In this document: positions 10,257-23,600 of the stretch, piece after piece
Position numbering within the stretch: position 1 is the stretch's first letter
Layout: every line of letters begins with the position of its first letter
From: Ophiodon elongatus
Taxonomy: Eukaryota > Chordata > Actinopteri > Perciformes > Hexagrammidae
Direction: 5' to 3'
Assembly (NCBI GenBank): GCA_016806645.1
Contig: JACSYO010000438.1
Span: 585,501 to 649,500 of the forward strand
Length of the DNA: 64,000 nucleotides
Notes under the pieces: model-generated
The model's input: the letters and a program-made list of their open reading frames with translations, nothing else
Told to the model about the DNA's origin: nothing
Database searches by the model: none
Translations under genes and position numbers: made by a program

Positions 10257-13200
10257 CTGGAGACATAAAAAGGAGGAGGAGGTGGAACGTAGTAGGAGTG
10301 GAGAGGGTAGGAGATGTGTTTGGATTTAATGTAAAGAGGTGGAGAAGATCAAGGGCTGAGCATGTGTGAGGACTGTTATTGAGCTAGAAAAAAGGAGTAG
10401 AGGGAAAATATCATAAACATACACCACAGGGATGTAGTCTTGTGGTCTTTTGTCTGAGAAGGCACCCCATTGTGTCTGGCCACATTATTCATCTTGGCAT
10501 ATGTTTTATTGATGGGAGACTGCAGTGATACGGCCCTGAAAATGAGTCAATAAAGTAATTACTGCAAATTAAATCCCCCCTCGGCCATGCAGATAGAGTA
10601 TTGGGCGGAGGGAAAAAGCATGGGGTATCAGAGACCTCGTTCACCTGCGTGTTTTTCTTCAGTGTCGATGTCCCACCAGCTAATTCCTCCTGGGAAGAGT
10701 AATGATTATCACTTTAATCCCTGTTGTTTGTCATAGGTGCGGCTAGCCATCCTTCAGCCAGGCTCTTAGGTGACATTCTGTGGTGCAGTGCACTTGAGTC
10801 AGGAAGGTAACCTTAGAACAAGCCACCGATGAGCCCCTAACACTGGGGCTAGGATTATTATACATAGGGTTTATGAATAAATTCAGTTCAAGGGGCCAAA
10901 CAGAACTGTATACTCTAATTAATGCCTAATATCTAAGCGTGACTCTCGTTTAAACAATGCCCCACAGAGAAGGCAGCATGATTCCGCCAGGCTGTTTGAA
11001 TCTTGACCTTCATTGAAGCAATGACCAAGTTGTTTGTGAAGTGCATGCTCTGTTGCGTCTGACAACATGAGTGAGAGGCAGAGCTCTCAGATCAAGGCTG
11101 AACCAGTCACCTCACGTCAAATATGAAGGGCAAGATTGGCCATTACAGAGGATGCATACAAACAACCAAACACAGGAGAACATTTGCATACAGTTTACAT
11201 AAATGAATACTCAACAGCGGTCTACAGCGGCTTCTGAAATCGTTTTACTCTATTATTCTGAGATACAGAAAAACTAAATACCATATCAAAATGTAGTGAT
11301 AAGACTTATCATGTCCTAACGTGAGATTATGTAACTTTTAGATTAATAAACAGCACAAGCTTCCTCTCACAAGATAATTTCAATAACAATAGAGGGAACC
11401 TTGCTAAATTCATTACATTCAGAGGTGTTGCCACTATAGCTTTAGCCTACAGTACTTAGAAGTGTAAGACAGTAAATGGGAATTAGGTAATATTGTGGGA
11501 AATGTTCTCTTTGACAATGAACTAAGTTACTTGCACCAGTGTTTCATTTAACCCTGCATCCCAACCTCAGTATCTGGCTCATTCATATGAACAGAGGAAG
11601 GAAAATAACTCTGGATTTGGCTTTTGAGCTTGCTGTGAAACTAGTTTTACTGCATCACTTTACTGACTTAATGGCTCGTCTCTGCTCATGCTACAGTTAA
11701 CCTACATTTTAGTAAGTCACAGGTAAACATTTAAATGGTTTTCTAACAAAATAACAAGTTAATACCTCTTCATCTTTGCTGCTTGTGGAATGAAGGTGGA
11801 TTCAATGTCCCAGTATCATCAATGGCTGTTATGCTGCATTCTGACACTTGTGACCACAACGTTGAGCTTAAGTTTTTATGTATGAATTATTTTGGGGAAT
11901 TTGCTGTGAATTTGTCACTACAGCTGGCCCTCACACATTACAAGTATTGGACCCATTGCTGATATAGGAATACTAATTACTACAAGCAGACCTTTTGGAA
12001 TGAACTGACTGACTGTATTCACAATACCACCAGGGTGCTGGAGCTGCAGCACCTAAATGGAATGCAACCATGCCATCATTAATTAATGTTATTAATTACA
12101 ACTGTGTTTTTCTTCTATGACCTGTCAAAATGTCTGCCGTGAAATATCGTTTTCCATTCTTTATTCAACAGTGGATGTATATAATTACATGTCCATGCAA
12201 TTTCCCCACCCTGATTTCTACATTCATTTTCACATAATTGTTTTTTAAGATTTTCAAGAGTAGCAAATTCTTTCCAGACAATGTTTCACAGCCTCCACTT
12301 CTTCTAGCTATATATGCAGCTAACATACCTATGTACTAGTATTATCTAAAAGGTGTCTGTTGATACAAATGTTCATTTTCAGCTAAATCTTCCTCTCCCA
12401 TCATAAAGTAACAGTATATGTTTTAGAGTATATCATCCACTATAATGTCAGATCACTTAGGGTTATGTTGAGTCCATGAACTGGAAACCTTTGTTCCATT
12501 CACCATGGAAACTAGTCAGGAAATACTGTGCACATAATGCCCAGTAGCAGTAAGTGTTGTTCATGTTCTGTATAAACTAGTCAATGCTGGAGGTTGGATT
12601 AGAAGGGACATACACAGTGTATACAAATTTCCAAGGATAACATACACAGGCTCACATTGGACAGATTTACCTTCAGCTTAACAACAATCTTGGTACAAAA
12701 GTCACTATGGTCACATGTAGCAACCCTTTGCAACATTTTAGGCAGTTTTGAGATTAAGATATTTGCATAAAACACTAATACCCTGAGACTGGGTTCCCCT
12801 GAATAAGTCGGTTAACACAATTAGTTTTTCTACCTGAGATCATAGGAAGAATGGTTCCCCTGCAAAAGAGCCCACGAAAAAATGGAGCAGCTGGTTTCCT
12901 ATTTGACAACAATGATGTTAATAGCTGGTCCGGTTTACCACCTTAATTGGCTTATGTCTATTTGCTTAAATGATGAAAAAAACAAAAGCGAAAGGAGAAA
13001 CATATATAAATGCCACAGTAAACCCATTGATACTGCAGTAAATGTGGTATCTTTGACAAGATGTCTACAAGATTAAGAGATAAGTATAAGATTAACCTGA
13101 TTAGTTTAACTGACTTACATTCACAGTACATGCATCTCTGTAAACCTTTGCGAATTGAGAGGGCGACCCAAACACATAATCATAGAATCCCTATTATAAT

Positions 13201-13724
13201 ACAATGAAAATTAATTTAAGGCTTTAATAACGTCAAGGTTCCCACTGCTCAGCTGAATGGCCTAAACCGGGATGGGACTTGAAAAGGCCTCAGTTAGTGT
13301 AATCATAGCTCCATGGTGACATTTGATTATCTTACCCCAGATGAGACATAGAAAGGGTAGAGTGGAATGAGACACAATCCATGCTGAAAAGAAGTCCATT
13401 TCACCACTGACATCTGACTTTCAAAAATCCTGAAACAAACATGAAAAAAAAGAATCTATGTGAGATAAACATAACAACATACGTACCCTAAAATATGAAT
13501 ACTGTAGGTATATGCTTTTAGGAGGCATTTGTATTGAGTCCATCAGTGTAGTACAAGCATTTAGTCATTCCTTGTTTATGTTTACATTTTATTTTCACGG
13601 TCTGTCTTTCTGAAGAACAGACTATAGCGTGTGTTTGCAATACTAATTACTATTCACTTTAGCAACCGACTCACAAGTGTCTGACGAGCACATGATTACA
13701 ACACAATTGCAGCAGACTTATCAG
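10257..13724. other. non-coding DNA upstream of the second nephrin exon
   Basis: This should be the 3' part of the first coding intron of nphs1. It is AT-rich unique sequence. I see no open frame with a recognisable domain, no repeats longer than simple runs, and no transposon ends. Confidence 0.55.

Positions 13725-13755
<31 letters not shown>
13725..13755. repeat. (ATCA)n microsatellite
   Basis: About eight uninterrupted tetranucleotide units. Confidence 0.95.
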
Positions 13756-16700
13756 CTGCATTAGCATGCATTGGAAACTTTAAAAAGCTACAAGGCAGTT
13801 TAAAAGCATGGTGTTGGTAGTTTGTGTTTTAGGACGGCTGAAAACTTGTTTGAGTGGCTTAGTTTCTTCAGCTAGTTTTAGTCTCCTGATGAGTCACAAT
13901 GACAAAACTATTTCATTAGATCTGTAAATTTTAATACGTGATTATTAGTTGTTATGAAGACCTCTGTGGATTATTCTGGCATTTCATCTGGCTTCTCCTA
14001 GCACAATAATTCAGGATCAGCTGATGATGAAGAACAGAGTAAATATGATCTATTGTACATACTGATACGAGGCAAATAGATACCTTTCAAATCTCTGCAA
14101 GTTGATTTTTCCACAGCACTTAAATTAATGGAAACAAGTGGTTGCATGGAAAGCAGAAAATGCCTTCAACATTATAGAAATTGCAACATGATATGATAAA
14201 CATCAATAATGTTAATGATATAAAACGTGTAGTGAATAGAGAGTGCCTTCTTCAGAAACACAGCATTGAACACTTTTCAAAAAGCTTTAAACAACCTTTT
14301 ATATAATTAGTGTCAGCACAGGACATGACAGTGTCGCCTACTGTGCCTATAGTTATAGTATTTACTGTAATGCTGGTGTCTTGTAACCATTACCCCTTCC
14401 CTAACATTTGTCAAGGGTTTTAGTTGTCTGTAAATAAAATATGCTGCTGTTTCGGTATTGTATGGTCAATGGGAATAACACTTGCTTGTTGCCTAAACTA
14501 TACCTTAACATTATGGAGGGTCATATTTTGGTGTCTAGACATCACGACTTGTTGAGTAAATAGGTTAAAGCATGGTCCTTTAAAACGCTCATGTCAAAAT
14601 TTCTGTGTATTTATTTTTGGTAGGCCATTTCCCATGGATACAGCATATCAGCATCATTCCATGCTCTTTATGAGAATAGCTCAGGGACAGTTTGGAATTA
14701 GGTCTGTAGGCCGTGCTGTGGGTCTGTGCCCATTGCATCCAATTCTCTTCCTTATCTGACCTGGAAGAGCCCCATGTGGATTAGAATTTTTTGTAAAGTT
14801 TGTAATCACTTCAATTTATCTGCTGCAGGAGTGGAACAAATAATAGTGATTTACTTAATTGAAAACTAAATATTTTCTCATCTGCATAGACAAAATAAAT
14901 TGAAGGAAACAGCTCTTTGACGCATCTCCCCTCAGTCGATTAGTTGCACTCCAACAGGCTTTGATAAGAATTAACTCACACTCAATTATTTTTTTCGCTC
15001 TCAAACATTTGTGTATTTCAGAGCCCCCAGTATACTCTTCGAAAACACACAAGAGCAATTATTCCCCTCTTCAATGAACAGAAATTCTTTTCTGAAGTTG
15101 AAAGTGGCCATCTTCTATATCTTCTCTTTTACCGTCTCACGTAGGTAAACACAATCATTATATCCTGCCTAATGTTAACATTACTTCTCATATACACTTT
15201 ACAGTTATCCAGTTATTGATAAGAAGTACTGGATTTCTTTCCACTGTCTACAGTAGAATGAAAACAGCCAGAACTCTTCCTTTGGGATTTAGAGCTCAGG
15301 TACAGCAGGTGCAGCAAAAGAATTCTGGTCAACACAGAAAGGTTGCTGCTGCACTCACGAGTCACCATTTTCATTGGGACTCAGACACAGCCTCCCTGAC
15401 CTCCCCACATTTCCACTACCTAGTTAAACAACCACCTTAATTGCTTAGAAATACAGCTTGCAAGAATGTAAATTTGCATGTTTTTTTTCTTTGTATGAAA
15501 AAATCTAGGATGGTTTAGCGCTAAAAAATTGTAATATGTCATTTAACCGTTCGCTTCAAATGTAACATTAGATAAATACCAGACCAAATGGAAATTTAAT
15601 TTGTCTTCAAATATAAGATAGACTCATATTTTACTACAGCAATACACCCATTGCCACAGATTTTTTTTTGACCTTGTTCTTCACCAGCTTCTTACAAATG
15701 CAAATTAGAAAGTTTGATTTGAAATTTGATTTGCTTTCAGACACAGGTCTGCCACTCTCCCCGCAAGGGCATTAGAGTAGCTGAACCATTCAGCGTGACC
15801 CCAACAGGTAGATTTTTAATGGCGTCTTTCATATCACCATCAAACGACTCAATACACTCAATCCTAGACCAATTTAACGTGAAACCCCATGAAATCAGTC
15901 AATGTGCAGAAAATGAAGTTTCAAACTCCGTGCAGCCGTTCAATTCAGATGTGCTCCTACATCTTAATACCAACCTAACTTCTTACCAATCTCACCAGTT
16001 GCCTGTGGCTCCAATTACTGTAGCTTATAGAAGCTGCATTGTGAACCATTACTGCTTTAACACTGAACTGCTGATAAAGAGGGTTTCTAAAAGATTCAGA
16101 TTAGATTATCAACAGAATCTAATTGCATCCGAATCATGGATTTTGTATTAAAACATGGCATTCTTTAAGCAGTATGATCAAGACCGAGCTGGATGTGCTA
16201 AAAAAGAACAGACCTCCGAAAATAGACAAAATCTTACACTATGGGCTTTGTCCAGCAGCTTGACATGTCCGGCAGAAAAGCAAATTAGGTGTTTGTGTGC
16301 TTTGTCTCCACTCCCTTCAGCTTAAAGTGTTCAAGTTTACTGGATTACTCTGACTTCGCTACACACACTCACAAACCTGCTCTCCCCTGAAAAAGTTGAG
16401 AGACAGAGAGGCAAAACCTCCTTTCAACCTCCACCATCTCAAGCACATCTGTCTGCCTAGGGTGCACAGAAAGAAAGAGAGTGAGGCAGGCAGGCAGAGA
16501 GGTGGTACCTCCTTCTTAAAAAAGCTAGGAATCTTTGAATAGGTGTGTGGATTTGCATGAGAGAAAGAGAGCTGCTCTTACCTGTTGAGTGACGCCAAGG
16601 CTCAGGAGCGTCTTTTTGTCTTCCTGATCTACAGATGGCTCTCTGAACACAAGTGAGCAACGGAGATGTTAAAGAATGCCAATGGGACTCCCCCTTCTCT

Positions 16701-17748
16701 CACTCCTTAGTCTAAGACGGAGGCAAACAGATGAAGAGAGGGAGAGAGGCGGTAGCAGAGACTGAAGAGTGAAGGAAGGTGTGCATATGAGAAGTGTTGG
16801 GAGTGTTGGTGGAGGTGGTGGTTACAAAGGGGTCACCTGAACAAGAGACTAAATGTCAAAAAACAATAACAATGTCATGACTCCCCCAAGGATTCAGAGC
16901 ATTTTTAATACTTTTAAGGCCACGCAGTAACAAACCAACCATTTAAAAAGTTGTTGGACCTCTTGTTTCAGCAGAATTCAATAAATAACTATAAAAGCGT
17001 AATAAAGTTGCAGTGAGCCAGTAATAAGAGCGGAGAAACAGGCCTTTAGTTTCTTTCTATTCTGCCTCTCTGCGGAGTATTTCCAATATTTAGCATTTCA
17101 CTGTGGCGGGTTGGAAAGAGCAATGCAGCCCTCAAAGATACAGATGCAACATGGATGTCTTCACAGCTGCTAGTTTGTAACATTTATGCTCATACATAAT
17201 GAATGGAATAGAAAGAATCCACATAACTGTATTTCCTATACAGAATACTCCTGGGGTGATCTGATCTGCTGTAGAGATGGAGACAGGCCAAAGAATTCAC
17301 TTTCAACAGTGGGATATTTGATTATTATTTTTTTTTCTGAATATTACTTCCCCCCACCCTTTTTGTCAATTATATACTTCCAACTGAATGGCGGATGGAG
17401 AATACCACCATTTGCTCAGTGGAACATACTGAAAGCTCTCCTAGCAAGACAACTTAAAGGTCATGTTTATTTTTCACATGCATGTATTTTTCATTTGATC
17501 TGCTGATAGTCCACGCTTGTATAAACACAAAAGCAGTTATACTGCCGCATCTGTTGTTCCACTATGGGTCAGCCATGCAGTAATGACAAACGAACTGCTG
17601 TATGTGATAGTGCTTTGAAACTCCCACATTTGTGCAGCAGGCAATAAAGAAAGAATGATAATGACACACACAGTATAATGGCACAAATTCAAGGACTGTA
17701 ACCGTATGTTGTTCATGCTGCACAGAGCCAGTGTCCAGTATCTCTGTG

Positions 17749-17750
<2 letters not shown>
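13756..17750. other. non-coding DNA with a possible plus-strand signal-peptide exon
   Basis: Mostly AT-rich unique sequence. A candidate conserved island lies at about 14630-14800. A possible plus-strand exon encoding a hydrophobic leader lies at 15074-15144. A 141-codon plus-strand open frame at 15726-16151 follows an AG acceptor-like site but starts at TTG and has no known domain. At about 16582 the minus strand has a strong donor-like site (CAACAG followed by GTAAGAG) with no recognisable coding sequence before it. Nothing else stands out. Confidence 0.5.

Positions 17751-17793
<43 letters not shown>
17751..17793. repeat. (GT)n microsatellite
   Basis: About 21 GT units, followed by an imperfect GTGCGTATGTGTATG tail. 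Confidence 0.97.
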
Positions 17794-17796
<3 letters not shown>

Positions 17797-17940
17797 ATGT
17801 GTATGGGCGGTGTGAGTGTTTGTGTGGCCCAGATGTTAGCAGCTGGGTTGTGTAGCCAGAGCTGGCCCCACAGACAGTCATTAAGCCCAGCAGCCCAGGG
17901 CTGGAAGGTTAATTCCCCCGCCTGGAGGCGTATGTATGTA

Positions 17941-18440
17941 GGTGGGAGGCAGGAGGAAAAGAGGGAGGGAGGTGGAGGATGAGGTGGAGAGACGGCAGGG
18001 GGAAGGGGGAGGGGGGGGGGGGCAATGGGAGGCAAGGGGGCTGTGAAGCTCAGTACTGAGTTCACACAAACAGCACTGTCAGCAAGAGTGGAGCCGCTCC
18101 ACTGCCAGACGAAGGAAGAGGAGGGAGAGAGCTGGGGCCTGACAGAGAGCTGGTGAGGGAGGGAAACGGACAGAGGACCTGAAGATGAATGGTGAGAGGG
18201 GAAAAGCAGGAAAGAGGAGGGAAATACAGTAAGAGGGTGAAAAGAATTCATGTCAGGAGGTTGGACAGGCAGAGGGTGAGATGAAGGGGACAAGGACGAG
18301 CAAGGTAATGGAGCGAAAGAAACGGATGGAGGAAGGAGACAGAAAGATACTGTAAAATGGGCTGTGGAGTGATGAATAGAAGACGAGGGAGGAGCACGGG
18401 AAGGGGGGTGGGGGGTGGGAGGAAGGAAGGCTGACATGAA
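17941..18440. repeat. polypurine (GA/G-rich) tract
   Basis: About 500 bp of the plus strand is strongly purine-biased (GGAGG, GAGGGA, GGAAGG motifs), including a G run of more than ten at about 18010-18022 flanked by further G runs. It can in principle form triplex or G-quadruplex structures. The 291-codon minus-strand open frame over this interval is an artefact of the complementary pyrimidine bias (serine/proline/leucine codons). Confidence 0.85.
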
Positions 18441-19605
18441 GAGTTGTTTTGAAAACCAACAGGAAGTCTACTGACTCAGACCAGTGCGGCAAGGAAAGCA
18501 AGGAGGAAGATTAATCAAGAAAGCAATAAGCACTACGGTGGAAAGCAACACAATATGTGGAAGAGGCAAATATGGGGTCATGTCCAGGAGATTGATTCAG
18601 AGAAGTGGTGTAGGAGTGAGACTGCATGCAATATATTTTGTGTGTTTGAGTTCCTGTGTATGCCTATGTGTGTACAGTATTTGTGTGGAAGGTGCATGGT
18701 GTAGGAAGCGTACTTAAATCATCCAGATCGCCATTAGCAATGTGGCAGCTCGGATTCTGTCACTTGTCAAAATAAAGAAGAAAAATGCTTAATTACAAAA
18801 TAGATATGACAGCTTGGAGTCAGAAGCTTGCAATTTAGACAGGCAGAGAAATGCAACGCCCATTATGCTATCCACACCAAAAAAAAGAGGATTTAACTAG
18901 TTCAGTGCCCACAGTTCTTAGGAAGTGGTTCATTTAATGAAAAGGGACCTCAGTAAACCTTCAAGACTACTGAGGGCTCTCGACAAAGGCCCGCAAAATT
19001 ATCTTTGTGCGTTGAGCTGGAAAGTATTACATCCACACTCTGAGCCTCGGCATTAACTACAGCCATCTGACCTGATGATCTGATTGGAGCCCCGGCTTCT
19101 GTTGCCTGCCACAGTACAGCTGCCATATCAGTGATGCCTCTGTGTTCTAAATCTGTAGACAAGGTCAACATGTTTTTTTTTCACCGGCCAATCTGGCTTC
19201 CAGTTGACCACAGGAGAAGGAGATTTTACAGGCCAGCGCATGCATCACCAGAAACCAGAAAGGACAATTACCGGCATCAAAAATAATAGTAGCATACAGA
19301 GATAAGAGGACTTTCAGCATAGATTGTTGCTTAATCCCCTCAAAAGTATTCTATCGGGATGAAGTCTGAATAAGGACCTAGTGCTGGCAAGTTTGCAAGC
19401 AGAAATTCTTAAGTTTCTGTGCTGTGGGTGAACTGTAGGCCGAGTGAAGCCGGAACATGTGGACATGGACAAGGACATGTATCGGGGTTAAGACGGATTT
19501 GGAAAAACCTAATTAAACACACCAACACACTCTTTGCTGTTCCCTTTCAATCCCCATCTCTGTGTCCCTATGCATGTTGGCAGCCACATGTAGTTCAGAG
19601 CTGGG

Positions 19606-19691
<86 letters not shown>

Positions 19692-20310
19692 TCAGGATGG
19701 ATGGAGGGGCTTGAGACAACCAGCTGTGGTGACCAGATTGGGGAGGGATTATTTCTAAAATCTCTCCCATTTACCTCAGCTGCCTAACAAGCTCCTACAT
19801 AACCATGTTAATTCACTGATATTGCAACTTTGATTCCGCTGTTGATACCAAACACACACTGTCGGCCAATCAAATGAGATGTTGTTGACGAGGTTGTATA
19901 CCGATATTTTCCTATAGGTGAAGTACAACATGACAAGGCTTACTGAGCGACTGGGAGAAGGTCTTCTATTAGAACAAATCCTCACCAGACTAATAAACAG
20001 CATCAGATATATAACTGATGGCTTTATGATGCTAATACAATTGTAGTAATATTTAGATAGACAGTAAAAATAAATATCACTGAGTTGCTGCTAGTGCATA
20101 TGAGCACACTAGGGCCAAGAAAAAAAACAAAGGCTAGAAAGTACCAGACTTCTTTGGGAAACTCTCTCACAGATTCCTGTGTGATGTCATGAGGTCAGAG
20201 GCTGGACAGGATCACTGAAACAATATTATTAGGTCACTGAGGGAAGAGCAGCAGGGTCAGATAATAAGACTCAATCCGGCTGAGTGAAAATGCATGGGAG
20301 GGAAAGTGCT
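18441..20310. other. non-coding DNA with a long GT array
   Basis: Unique sequence surrounding the GT array at 19609-19688. I see no exon or transposon end. Confidence 0.5.
19609..19688. repeat. (GT)40 microsatellite
   Basis: About 80 bp of uninterrupted GT. It creates false cysteine-valine or threonine-histidine open frames on both strands. Confidence 0.98.
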
Positions 20311-20508
20311 GACGCCTCCCTCGCTCTCGCTCATCCAATTCCCAGCGCTTTACTCCGTGCCACTGATATTCATGCCGAGCTGTCCGTCCACGGCCCACAA
20401 ACTTTAACGTTCGCCGCCTCCACCACCCAATCTATCGCCCCACTGTGGTGATGGACGAACGTAGAGCGAGCGGAGAACACGGTGGTAGGTGGAGAGCGAG
20501 GGCGGAAC
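20311..20508. promoter_or_regulatory. CpG-dense segment, candidate promoter or enhancer
   Basis: I count about 20 CpG dinucleotides in roughly 200 bp, in a window otherwise clearly CpG-poor. GC content is visibly higher than in the flanks. The segment carries a CCAATT element near 20336 and a GATATTCATG stretch near 20366. Candidate roles are an unmethylated CpG-island promoter (for the missing first nephrin exon on the minus strand or another transcript) or an enhancer. No convincing coding exon abuts it on either strand, and a relic CpG-rich transposon fragment is an alternative. Confidence 0.3.
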
Positions 20509-20647
20509 ACACATGAGGGGACAATATTGAAATTTGAGGTCAGAAAAGACAATTGGTATATCCACTCTTGTGTGTCCCATTCATTCATTCAGAGTCACCT
20601 CATCCATGTACAATAAATACACGCACAAACATATGGGCATGGGGGGT

Positions 20648-20648
<1 letters not shown>

Positions 20649-20683
<35 letters not shown>
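20649..20683. repeat. (CA)n microsatellite
   Basis: About 17 CA units. Confidence 0.97.
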
Positions 20684-20684
<1 letters not shown>

Positions 20685-23600
20685 AGAGCCTCCTATCACA
20701 AGCAATGCAATATAAAGATACACAGAGCTCAGGCAATAACCTGATCCTGGTGAGAGATGTTATATGCTTTGACAGGCGGGGCTGAGCCACACAGCCCAGG
20801 CTGTTCTCCCAGTGTCAGTAACAAAACAGAAGGATTAGAGGATGAAACTGAGCTAAATCTGGCCGTGCTAAAAATGGGGGCAAAAACAAGGCACGGAAAG
20901 AAACAATATTGAATGGATCCAAAGCAAGCCTTTAACAAAAGCTATTAAGCAATAAAAGGCCACTTTAATAACAAAACCCTTGTGTTCTATTATTTATGTT
21001 CTGCTGTCCACAAACACACCCACACACACTGCACACACACGTAAAAAATGTGTATGACCCCCACAAACAACTGCACTTCTACAGTTTCCATGAAAGAGCC
21101 TCCAATGACTATTGACAATGATTATTTCTCCTCCCAAACATTACAATAACTCTCTCAACTGTAGCTTTAACTTCAGTGAGCAGAGGTCAGCAGTAATGCT
21201 CCTCTTCACCTCTCCCTCACAGTATTAGAGGTGAAGATTTTGCAATTTATTTTCCTCAGGAGGATGGGATTGTGTTGTATTTCTGAAAGAGATCAGGCAA
21301 TGCCGTTTTCAAAAGGAGTGATTCAACGATACAAATTCCGTTTACATTGTTTGTGATTATTATCGAGCTTCCTGGAGATTCCTGCTGGAGGAGTTTTGTC
21401 ACCTCAACCTGGCACCCTAGGCCAAGCTACTATTAGGAAAGGCTCTCGATTTAGTACACATTACGCATTGAATAGACAATATGTCCTGAAGTGAAAGCAA
21501 CATTTTCAATGTGGAGCCCAGCATTTAGCCAAGTATTTTCTCCACAATGCATTGCTGTGGTTGTCAAGGTGGAATCATATTTGCTTTTTTATCAGTAAGT
21601 GTGACTTAGTGTTTGTTATTTTAAAAGTTATGTATCTGCTTTGTGCAATAGGAGCCTTGGGCCTTACACGATAGCAAAAAGAAAAAAATTGAAATGAATG
21701 AAACTTGATTTATTACTTGTATGGCCAAATTTACCAAAATAAGTAAACCATATACTGCAAAGTATTTAAGAAATGGTCCATCTATATCACAGTAGCTGCA
21801 AAAGAAAACGGCCGGCCACCTGCAAGTGTGCCTCATATTTTATCGACTTGAACTGTCACACCAAACTGACCAACTTTTATTTTAGCTGTGCTGGCAGAAA
21901 GCTACAAGATAAAAAAAGTCAATAGGCTACTGCAGGTTGACCTGTGCAATTACCTGCTGCAGAGCAAACCATTTCATAACATAAGATGACCATAAGCACA
22001 ATGCTGTGCAGATAACCAGGTGTGGAAACAATCAGGGAATTATGGTGGTTAGATGTTACATGGTATGCTGCAGAAATACCCATTTAGACTCCATGAATCC
22101 ATTGCAAGGTCGCAAACGTTAATGAAACACATTTTTCTTTCCTTATTTTTGTGGTACAGCAAATGTCTTAAATCATGACACTGTGATATCAATTTTAACA
22201 GAGCAAGAAGCGTGGATCCTTATATTTATTTAAACTAAAACTAATCACAGACCAAAATGACCTCACTTCTCAAATATGTCCTCGTACTAAAAAGGCTCAG
22301 ACTGGTTCTCACAGGGATAGAAGTACAGGAGCACACAGACATCGAAAAAACACACACAATCAGGCCAGAATACGCCTCTGCCAACAGAAGGGCTTATGGC
22401 GTTGTTAAGGTGGAGTTTGCCATCCTGCCCGTCCCATTTTCGGAAAATCCACTTTAATTAACATATCAGGGCTCCAAACGAGGCTAAACCGCTTCCCTGC
22501 AAACTGCAATCTGCCCAGTTTGAACTGACCAACCATCAAGCCTACATGATAAGGCTTGCCAACCGAAACACAAGGATAATCCAGTTATACCTGCTTATAC
22601 AGCGGACAGCTAAAAGCACTGATCTGACAGGCTCCCTCTGAAGTGCCATAGCTTGCATTTTGATCAAAACTAAGTGTTTTGATTTACTTATGTCATGTGG
22701 CTCAATCAGATAGAATTCTCTAAGTCATTTCAGCCGCATTATCTGGCATTGCTCCACTTGAACAATAAAATTACAAATATATGGACTGCTAGCAGGTTGC
22801 AGAGCATATGCCTTTATTTTATTCGTCCCCTGTGCTTTCTCTCACTTTCTTTCCAAGCATAAAACTTCATCTCACCCCGTCACTCTGTCCTAATCATCTA
22901 ACCCTTAAACTAGCTTTATTACACTTCATCCTTCATAAAAATGTATTTATCTTCCTTCCTTTACTCCCAAAACATTCGCGCACTCCCTCCTTCTCTTGCC
23001 CTGCTTCTGAGTATCTATTTTGATCTGAAGGTGTCACAGGAGCAATGGCAGGGTGACTGTGGTTCCCTCCATCTGCAGACTCACAACCCCCAGAGGACCG
23101 CCAGGGAAAGTTGAACGGGCCAACAGATGGAGGCTTTTGTGCGAGGGAGGGTGTGTGTGGCAGCACTGGCGCAGAAGACATAGGGATTTGTGAGGTTGTG
23201 CGTGTTTGTGCATGTGTATATGAAGTCTACACTTGTTTTTGTGCATGTGCAACTATGTTTTGTATATGTGCTGATTTGTGCCTTTGTGTTTGTGTGTGAA
23301 GGGGGTGGGGGGGTGTTTAACACAAGATGTTTTAAATCTGTTGGCCTGACAGCGTGTCACAAGACCGCTCGGTTAATAGAGTCTCCTGGAATGTCCTCTC
23401 CTGCAGTTTTAATGAACCTCAAGCCAAAAGGCCTAATGAAGCGTGCTCCGTTTACCAAAACAGTCCCTCGGCTCGACCTCCCCTGACCCGCACCACTCCC
23501 AAGCCACTTGAGGGTGGGTCTCCATGGTGACCGGCCTAAAGAGTCTACTGGGCCAAAGTTGTCAAAGGGACAAAGGGGGGAGCCAAGTTAGAGAAAAGCA

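Noticed and set aside
10062..10266. Nephrin start codon at the in-frame ATG at 10266-10264
   Set aside because: The ATG lies in the intron just before the CTCCAG acceptor, and a protein starting there would lack a signal peptide.
15726..16151. 141-codon plus-strand open frame after a TTTCAG acceptor-like site, downstream of the putative signal exon
   Set aside because: Starts at TTG, its phase does not match the donor at 15144, and frames of this length are expected a few times in 64 kb of this composition.
16582..16660. Strong minus-strand donor-like site CAACAG|GTAAGAG, considered as nephrin exon 1
   Set aside because: The preceding frame is not a signal peptide; at most a non-coding 5' exon, which cannot be shown.
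18040..18194. Possible plus-strand first exon ending ATGAATG before GTGAGAG
   Set aside because: Donor-like GTGAG strings are frequent in this purine-rich tract; no leader peptide or partner exon.
17562..18437. 291-codon minus-strand open frame rich in Ser, Pro and Leu
   Set aside because: Produced by a polypurine tract on the plus strand plus a GT array; low complexity, no domain.
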